A stretch of 64,000 nucleotides of DNA from Galaxea fascicularis (Eukaryota > Cnidaria > Anthozoa > Scleractinia > Euphylliidae): contig OX419343.1 in NCBI GenBank assembly GCA_948470475.1, forward strand, positions 3,221,333-3,285,332. Direction: 5' to 3'. Made by a program: the position numbers and the translations under genes. This document shows positions 57,573 to 64,000 of the stretch, piece by piece (position 1 is the stretch's first letter; each line of letters opens with the position of its first letter). Under the pieces are notes generated by a model. The model saw only the letters and a list, made by a program, of their open reading frames with translations, had not been told where the DNA came from and did not search any database.

Positions 57573-58911
57573 CAGGGTTGGACACTTAATTTTGAGAGTA
57601 TTCGCCATTCAGGTAAGTGACCCTCACCCCCCCCCCCCCCTGCCTCGCAATGTCGTCCGGCACATGGCCAGTGCTCAAAACTAACGGTCGTTCACTCATC
57701 AAAAACGAGTAAATTGTACCGCGGAACGAGTGAGAATTGCAATAACTCTTACTTTTGGACGAGTATGCAGTTTCTTGTCTTCATCTGTTTTGCAGTTTAT
57801 GAGTTTTAAGTCAATAAAAACAACTGTTAAACATATGCTTTGTCTTCATTTTCAAACGTGCAAAGACGCATGCCATGATGCCATTTTGAAAATGGAGAGA
57901 AACTGGTTCGAGCAAACACTTTCTAACATCCGCAGTAGATAGCAGCATGGTGGGAAAATGCTTTTCTTGGAAAAATTGCAGCTCGCCGCTGTTTTTCTTT
58001 GCTTGGCTATTTTAAAGGAACAGAGCAAAGTAAAAGCGAAGATGCAGAAGCTTCAACAACCACAAGCTGTGATGATTCTGAGCCAAAAGCCAAAAAAGCC
58101 AAAAAGGAAAGGGCTTTCAAGGAAGCATGGAGAAAGGAATTTGAGTGGCTGATGTACGACAATCAAGCAGGGAAAATGTTCTGCCAATATTGCCTAGATT
58201 TTCCAAACAACAAAAACAAGCAATCTTCATTTTGTAGCGGGAGTCAAGAGATAGATATTATGGTACTGACAATATCAGGAGATAGATGTACTGTATTCTT
58301 CCGAGTGAATGAATCAAAACAATATATGGGACCAGTTAGATTCCTTTCAGGACCACTGAAAATATCCTACTACTTGTCCCAGGAAAACCATTTCAAAAAG
58401 TTAGTTTCAAGCACTGTTGGCAGACCAAGGACCAAGGATTATCCAAGGATTATTACTTCAATGAAAAATTCTATTTAAAGACCTCAAACCCCAAGAAAAC
58501 ACAATGGAGACTCTTACTTTATATTTCATATAGTTTTGTATTGATGAATCTTCATGAGATCCCTGCAGTTTGCAAGTAAATGCGTCTGTTCTTCTCGGGA
58601 GCTGTGATCACTGATGGCTCGATAGTGACCAGCAGTATCACTTTATACAAGTACATGTGTTATGTAATTAACACTAACAGGAGGCCATATTATGTTGCCT
58701 TTCAGCGCCAATTTACTAGACAGTTTGGAATGTAAAACTTTGCAAAATAGAAATGGAAAGTTTATGGAATTTTCTCAGCAAATATTATCTAAATAATTTC
58801 TTGGCGACGAAAATTGCACTTGTCAAACAGGCGAGTGATCGATGATTTGCGCTCGCCCAACACTTAAGACACTCGCCTGGGTGAGCAGGCGAGTGCTAAT
58901 GTCCAATCCTG
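57573..58911 (+). mobile_element. 1.3-kb hAT-like element carrying a TTF zinc-finger frame
   Basis: Ends CAGGGTTGGACA and TGTCCAATCCTG are inverted copies with one mismatch. TAAA flanks both sides (57569-57572, 58912-58915); a full 5-8 bp duplication is not clear. The right end also contains ACTCGCCTG repeats. It carries the N-terminal zinc-finger frame at 57950-58478 but no visible transposase core, so it looks internally deleted. Confidence 0.7.
57950..58478 (+). pseudogene. TTF-type zinc finger fragment of a hAT/ZNF862-like protein
   Basis: In the frame ending at the stop 58476-58478 the sequence gives WWENAFLGKIAARRC, then SLLGYFKGTEQ, an acidic/lysine-rich piece (EPKAKKAKKERAF), then FKEAWRKEFEWLMYD and KMFCQYCLDFP. 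The last two match the FxWLxYD...MFCxxC signature of TTF-type zinc fingers found at the N-terminus of hAT-derived proteins. After GSQE the sequence no longer resembles the family, and the hAT catalytic domain and dimerisation region are absent. There is no ATG at the start of this frame. It lies wholly within the TIR element 57573-58911. Confidence 0.65.
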
Positions 58912-58951
58912 TAAAATTATTACATTTCCCAAGGAAATCCAATACATTATC

Positions 58952-59119
58952 CAGGGCTGTGCTCTAGCGACGCCCGGTCGCCCTTGGAGACTTACTTTTG
59001 CCACTGGGTGACCAGGAAATAATATTTAGTTTTCGCACCAAACTTACATGCTGGGCGCCCTGGATTTCAAAGGTTTAGAGGTTTGGGCACCCAACTACTT
59101 TTCTTAGAGCACAGCCTTG
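58952..59119. mobile_element. 168-bp hAT-like MITE
   Basis: CAGGGCTGTGCTCTA at the left is mirrored by TAGAGCACAGCCTTG at the right, with one mismatch. ATTATC flanks both sides (58946-58951, 59120-59125). It lies 40 bp right of another hAT-like element. Confidence 0.9.
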
Positions 59120-59840
59120 ATTATCTGAGCATAATTTCCTAAACAAAAACAATATCAGTACTGTATTAAGGTAAAATACCTTGATTTTGCCCCTTTACTG
59201 GTTTCAAGAAGCATTGCCCTGCATGGTTTGAAATACTCTTCAACCTTCTCAGAAAGCTAAGGCATCTCTCTCCCTTTTCACTCTCAAGCTACATACACAA
59301 TATTTGATCTTTCTGATTCTTCAAGTTCTGATTGCCAGGAAAACTTGATTCTGATTTCTACCATGTCAACAGAAAAGCAAACACAATTGCTGTATGCAAA
59401 TACCACAAAGTCCCCTGTCGAAAAAAATACAACAAAAATCAAAGCCAAATTTTAAAATACTTTAATCTTAAAATCAAAACATTTTAACAATCCAATTCCA
59501 TGCTTTTGACTTACATTGGCAAGTTCACTGATTTTGGGGAGTTTTAAAAACATCTGTAGCGCAAACACCAATTTGTAAACAAAAGTCTGTGTATTCATAA
59601 AGCTGGTTTCAGTTGTGTTACAGTGTAACTCTGACCCTATCCACTTTTATGGGGGTACTCTAGAATAGGAACACTGGGAATAGATCATTAAAATGATTCA
59701 TCTGAAAACTCCTAATAAAATTAGTATCCCTCTACAACACAGACAACTGTATTGCACAAACACCTGAATCCATTTCTCTGGTATTCTCTTTCATGATTGA
59801 ATGAGATTAAACCATGTTACTTTGATCAAAATTCCCCAAG
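59120..59840. other. No gene seen
   Basis: AT-rich with no recognised repeat or exon. Confidence 0.35.
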
Positions 59841-60375
59841 CACCAGTTGGTTCAGTTGATAGCAGCAGCAGATTGTTGAGCAGAGGGTTGCAGGTTCAAA
59901 CCCTAAGACTGCACCTCAAACCAGAATCTAATAATAGGTAACATCATGCTGGCTGCACACTCAACATCCACATGTACATGTACATGTACATGTCAGGGTT
60001 CTCAGTAGTTTTTTTGTCAGACGGCCCAGAAATACTTATAGGCGGCCAAACTTCAGCCCGGAGGCACACAAAGGCAAATATCATAGCCAGCACAGGCGGC
60101 TACTTTCGTCTTGACAGGCAGCGGAATTCGCCGGTTGCCGGCTACTACTGAGAACCCTGCATGTACATGTACAGTACCTCAGTTCAGATGATTGTGTCAC
60201 TGAGGAGTGACATTAAACTGTTGGTCTCATGTTGTCCTTCATATGCAAAAACTTGAGGGGGGCATAAAAGAACAATAATTGGCACACTTATTGAAAAGAG
60301 CAGGGAACAATCCTGCTGTTGTGATCTGTCCTCATGATTACATATCATGACTTGTAGCAATCTCACTTGCGGCTG
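59841..60375 (+). repeat. tRNA-derived SINE, family 1, copy 3, split by a hAT-like MITE
   Basis: The head TTGGTTCAGTTGATAGCAGC has an A box, and B box GGTTCAAACCC lies at about 59890-59902. The body TAACATCATGCTGGCTGCAC is interrupted at 59994-60159 and resumes TCAGTTCAGATGATTGTGTC, then GGCATAAAAGAACAAT. It is colinear with 41125-41522. Confidence 0.8.
59994..60159. mobile_element. 166-bp hAT-like MITE inside a SINE
   Basis: CAGGGTTCTCAGTAGT is mirrored exactly by ACTACTGAGAACCCTG. CATGT flanks both sides (59989-59993, 60160-60164), but the site is an ACATGT microsatellite, so the duplication is less certain. Confidence 0.85.
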
Positions 60376-60953
60376 GGTGGAAACTTACAGTGAAAATTGA
60401 ATAGGAGGTAGTACATGTATGTATATGTAAAGGACTGCATGTGTGAAGCATTTGTTCTAAGCTTGTATCTTCCTGGCATACTGTAAAATACCAGTTAAAA
60501 GTGCTCTTTAGAATCAGCCTCTTTTCTTTTTCTCTTCTTTCCTGCTTTCTGACAAAGTTTTTATGATTTAATTAAATTACGCTTGCTGCGAACTGTAAAT
60601 CTTTCTTCCCAGTACGAAAAGGCACGTCGGTAAAACTGAGTTTAGCTCGTTGAGCACCACGTGGGCCCTTTAACAGCACAGTGCAAGAACCTGAGCAAAG
60701 CTCGGCATGGTAGCATCGTATCAGCAGTCAATTATCAATAGTAATTTCTATTCGGAACTTACCGATGTTACCGTAACCCTCAGTTAGTTTTGAAACGTTC
60801 TGGAACCTTCGTTGTCGTCCTAGTTTCGAAATAATCCTTTCGTGGTCAGTTTGCGAGCATCACCAACGAACCAGGACAAAAATCCCAGTTTTCGCGCTCG
60901 GAACAAACGCTACGTAATGTAAGAATCATCGTACGGTCGCGTTCTTGGTGCAG
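60376..60953. other. No gene seen; CpG-richer stretch near 60600-60950
   Basis: The latter half has more CG dinucleotides than its surroundings, which could mark a promoter for the frame that follows. No TATA or other firm element is identified. Confidence 0.3.
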
Positions 60954-61155
60954 GCTCTGGGGGATTGGAAATCAGCCAAAATTTTTCCCATCTCAGCTCC
61001 TTGGCGCAATCGTTCAGAGACAGTAGTCCTGCAAACAGTAATGTACCGCAGCACAACCAAAGATTTCAGACACCGTCATCAAGGGACAGCAGTCTAAATA
61101 ATGGAAGGGTGCTAGAAAATCTCAGAAGCCGTCTGTTTGCACCCTACACGTGTGT
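60954..61155 (+). CDS. Possible coding exon, unrecognised (Ser/Asn-rich)
   Basis: An open frame follows a possible acceptor (TTCTTGGTGCAG, exon from 60954) and reads GGLEISQNFSHLSSLAQSFR, then an Asn/Ser/Gln-rich stretch, then GRVLENLRSRLFAPYTCV. Codon use and composition look more protein-like than the neighbouring frames. There is no ATG in frame since the stop at 60920. The frame runs on into a repeat at about 61180, so the real end would be a donor such as CTACAC|GTGTGT. No family recognised; it could equally be chance or a truncated pseudogene. Confidence 0.3.
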
Positions 61156-61179
61156 GGTCTCGAGAACAATGAACATGCA

Positions 61180-61270
61180 GTCAGCCTCTTGCCTGCAAAC
61201 AGGCTCTCCGTATGGGTTATTCCGAGATTTGCTTTCTCATGGCGCGCGGTCAAAAGCTAGGGGATTGGCT
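61180..61270 (-). repeat. Third copy of the GCAGGCTCTCC repeat, inverted
   Basis: CTTGCCTGCAAACAGGCTCT, then CCGTATGGGTTATTCCGAGA, then GGCGCGCGGTCAAAAGCTAG is the inverse of the blocks at 31407-31520. Confidence 0.65.
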
Positions 61271-61274
61271 AGGG

Positions 61275-62231
61275 GATCGCGCTCGGTTGGAAATCGACTT
61301 CGAATCGGATTTCGTTCGTAACGTTACCGAGCTCGGTGAACTCGTTGCCTTCAAATTTTTCATGGGCGTGGGGTGGTGGAACGGGGAAACATTCCTGTTT
61401 GTTTTTCTCAATATATGTGGCCAAAATCTCATTTCCCCAGACCATACAGTCGAGCAGTAAAACAGTTTGCTAATTACTAGGAAATTTAGGTTTATGTACA
61501 GTACATCAAATGAAAAGCGTCTGCTGCTGTGACTAATATATACTTTTTTTTTCAAGTTAATGTTACATATTTTCTTATTACTGTTAAAAGTAATAAACAT
61601 GATATTGATGAAAACATTTTTAACCCTAGCACTTTATTAATTTGGAAAAGGCAAGTTAGACCACAACTAGACTCCAATAAGGGTCTCAGGGAGCCTTGAA
61701 ATTACATGAACCAGAGAAAACGGCGGAAAAAAAAAAAAAAAAAAAAAAAACCCTAGCACTTTATTAATTTGGAAAAGGCAAGTTAGACCACAACTAGACT
61801 CCAATAAGGGTCTCAGGGAGCCTTGAAATTACATGAACCAGAGAAAACGGCGGAAAGAAAAAAATAGAGCCAAGGATGTAAAAATAAAACAAAACGAACA
61901 GAAACAGAAACCAAAAACGGGATGGCTCATAACTTTGTTTATTATAAAATACTACAGTGCAGATACGTTGGCCAATTTCGCATCCTTTAAAACAGGGCCA
62001 ACCTCTATTTTCGACCAGTTGATACACTTTCGAGGTCCGAAGGAACAAAACAAGAACGGGGATTTCTGGGGAAATGAGATTTTGGCCACATATATTGAGA
62101 AAAACAAACAGGAATGTTTCCCCGTTCCACTACCCCTCCCCCATGGAAAATTTGAAGGCAACGAGTTCACCGAGCTCGGTAACGTTACGAACGAAATCAG
62201 ATTCGAAGTCGATTTCCAATCGAGCGCGATC
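61275..62231. repeat. 166-bp inverted repeats flanking about 625 bp
   Basis: Left arm 61275-61440 and right arm 62066-62231 are inverted copies of equal length (GATCGCGCTCG, then CGTAACGTTACCGAGCTCGG, then GGCCAAAATCTCATTTCCCC), with about ten substitutions. The enclosed DNA contains a direct duplication. This may be a TIR element; no target duplication is visible. Frames across it (61833-62282, minus 61250-61600) follow the arms and are not genes. Confidence 0.75.
61624..61853 (+). repeat. Identical 103-bp direct duplication separated by A24
   Basis: 61624-61726 and 61751-61853 are identical (CCCTAGCACTTTATTAATTT to GAAAACGGCGG). A run of 24 A lies between them. The pattern suggests slippage, a tandem duplication or an assembly error at the poly(A). 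Confidence 0.9.
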
Positions 62232-62460
62232 AATAGAAATCGAGCTCGCTTCGTCCATTGCGTTGGTCAACCGAGCTCGTAAAGAGTGTCGAGCTTAAAA
62301 GATGTAAATCGAGTTCGCTTGGCTAGGATCGTGCTCGTGAAGGATCTCGAGCTCGAGACACCCAAACCGAGCTCACTTTCTCAGAAATATAGAGTGACCC
62401 AAATCATGTACAGGTTGTTGAGCGAGCTTGAAAACGTAAAATCGACCTCGGTTGCGCAGA
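62190..62460 (+). repeat. CGAGCTCG-rich stretch
   Basis: The palindrome CGAGCTCG or near versions (ATCGAGCTCG, CCGAGCTCG, TCGAGCTCGAG, CGAGTTCG, CGAGCTT) recurs about ten times at 15-35 bp spacing. The layout recalls the GAACGG subterminal arrays of the element at 1495-7370. Confidence 0.55.
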
Positions 62461-62473
62461 AACATAACTTGAT

Positions 62474-63425
62474 CCCATTTATACTCACTTATATTCACGC
62501 ATACTCACTTGCCTTCATTTATACTCACCTGCCTTCATTTGTACTCACATTCAGTTGTACTCACTAACACTCACTTATACTCACTTGCCTTCATTACTCA
62601 CTTGTATTCATTTATACTCACCTGCCTTCATTTCCACTCACTTACGCTCACTTACAATAACTTGCCTTCATTTGTACCCACTTTCATTCACTTGTACTCA
62701 CTTACCGTCACTCATACTCACTTTCATTCACTTTTACTGTTTTACCGTCACTCATACTCACTTTCATTCACTTGTACTCACTTGCCGTCATTCATACGCA
62801 CTTTCCTTGACTCGTACTCACTTACCGTCACTCATACGCAAATTCATTCACTTTTACCCTTTTACCGTCACTCATAGTCACTATCATTCACTTGTATATT
62901 ACGTCCTCACTTACCGTCACTGATAGGCAATTTCATTCACTTTTAATTTACTCACTTTCAGTCACTCATACGCAATTTCATTCACCTTTACTCACTTACC
63001 GTCACTCATACGCAATTTCATTCACCTTTCCTTCTCTCGCACTCACTTTCTTGCACTGAAACTCACTTTCCTTCACTTGCACTCACTTTGCTTCACTTGT
63101 ACTCACACACTGTCACTCATATCATGACTTCCGTTCACACATACTCACTTTCCTTCACTCGTACTCATGCACTTACCGTCACTCATACGCAATTTCATTC
63201 ACTTTTACTCACTTATCGTCACTCATACGCAATTTCATTCACTTGTGCTCACTATCCGTCATTCATACGCACTTTCCTTCACTTATGCTCACTTGCCGTC
63301 ATTCATACGCACTTTCCTTTACTTGTACTTACTCTGCTTCACTTGTGCTCACTTTGCTTAACTTGTACTCACTTTCCTTCAGTTGCGTAAAACTCACTCA
63401 TTTTCACTAACTTTCCTTCAGTCTT
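62474..63425 (+). repeat. 20-bp minisatellite, third block
   Basis: Same family as 28290-31046 (CATTTATACTCACTTG), more diverged. The second half is enriched in ACTCACTTACCGTCACTCAT and ACGCAATTTCATTCACTTTT variants, giving a higher-order pattern of about 40 bp. Open frames are artefacts. Confidence 0.85.
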
Positions 63426-63671
63426 ACAAACAGCTCTCCCATACTAAATAAACGGAAATTTAGACTAGAGAAACTAGGACGAGTTTTCCATACTGAGAAC
63501 GCACAAACCTTCTAAACCTAATGCACGATCTCAGCATTTAAAACTCTTCCTTATCCCCTTCCTTGCACTGCTAACTATATTTCCGAAGTTAGTCTCGGAC
63601 CGATACCCATATAAAGTCAAGAAATCTGCAATCATCTCGGGTTTACTTAGAATCGGACTTCAGCTTTGAGT
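63426..63671. other. Spacer between oppositely oriented minisatellite blocks
   Basis: About 245 bp of non-repeated sequence with no gene. It marks an orientation switch in the array. Confidence 0.5.
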
Positions 63672-64000
63672 AAACACAAGTCCGTACAAGTGAGGTTAAG
63701 TGCACAAGAGTGAACGCAAGTGCGTATATGTGAAGTTAAATGCGTATGAGCGATGCTAAGTGTTGGTAGGTGAGGTTAGTTCGTACCTGAAGAGAAACAG
63801 TTGATGATAAGTGCAAGTAGGAGGAGGAAAGTGCGTACAGGTGAAGGAAAGAGAGTACAAGTAAAGGAAAGTACACATGAGTGACTGTAAGTGAGTACAA
63901 GTGAAGCAAAGTGAGTACAAGTGAAGGAATGAGTATAAGTGAATGTACGTGAGTACAAATGAAGAGAAGTGAATATAATTGTAGGTATGTGCGTGTTAGT
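63672..64000 (-). repeat. 20-bp minisatellite, inverted block with leader
   Basis: Units read AAGTGAGTACAAGTGAAGG on the plus strand, the inverse of the family. The last bases (GTAGGTATGTGCGTGTTAGT) are the inverse of the leader seen at about 28289-28310, so this block begins at or just beyond the right edge and runs leftwards. It is cut by the window edge. Confidence 0.85.

Overview
The window looks like animal nuclear DNA: AT-rich, gene-poor, with GT-AG introns, tRNA-derived SINEs, two kinds of non-LTR retrotransposon, many short inverted-repeat (MITE-like) elements and long minisatellites. The repeat types (hAT-like elements with TTF zinc fingers, hammerhead-bearing repeats, Tx1/L1-like and CR1/L2-like LINEs) suggest a cnidarian, probably a stony coral. 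That taxonomic call is inference; nothing here proves the species. No prokaryotic gene organisation is present, and most long open frames are by-products of tandem repeats.

Layout. 0-1.5 kb: a 422-bp element with a 9-bp target duplication. 1.5-7.4 kb: a 5.9-kb element with 27-bp terminal inverted repeats (TIRs) and 43-bp subterminal arrays, hosting a 3.4-kb near-perfect palindrome. Its right end lies 22 bp before the 3' splice site of an exon of an HP1 (heterochromatin protein 1) gene, whose last two exons (chromoshadow domain) are at 7393-8494. 8.5-25 kb: mostly non-coding DNA with MITEs, SINE pieces, a tandem repeat holding a textbook hammerhead ribozyme (13436-13480) and a hAT-like element inserted in that repeat. 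25.5-27.1 kb: a predicted two-exon gene for a small secreted protein of 84 residues. 28.3-31.1 kb: a 20-bp minisatellite split by a 5'-truncated LINE with an open reverse transcriptase frame. 31-46 kb: more MITEs and SINEs and a few possible non-coding exons. 46.6-48.8 kb: about 40 practically identical copies of a 55-bp unit with a perfect G-quadruplex motif. 51-52.5 kb: a decayed Tx1/L1-like LINE. 52.5-60.4 kb: MITEs, three short tandem arrays, four hAT-like elements and two SINEs. 61-64 kb: an inverted repeat, a duplicated segment and the same 20-bp minisatellite again, ending in the opposite orientation.

Only two host genes are supported: the 3' end of the HP1 gene and the small secreted-protein gene, both on the plus strand. 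Everything else is mobile, repetitive or unassigned. Element boundaries come from reading TIRs and target duplications by eye; ends of old elements are approximate.
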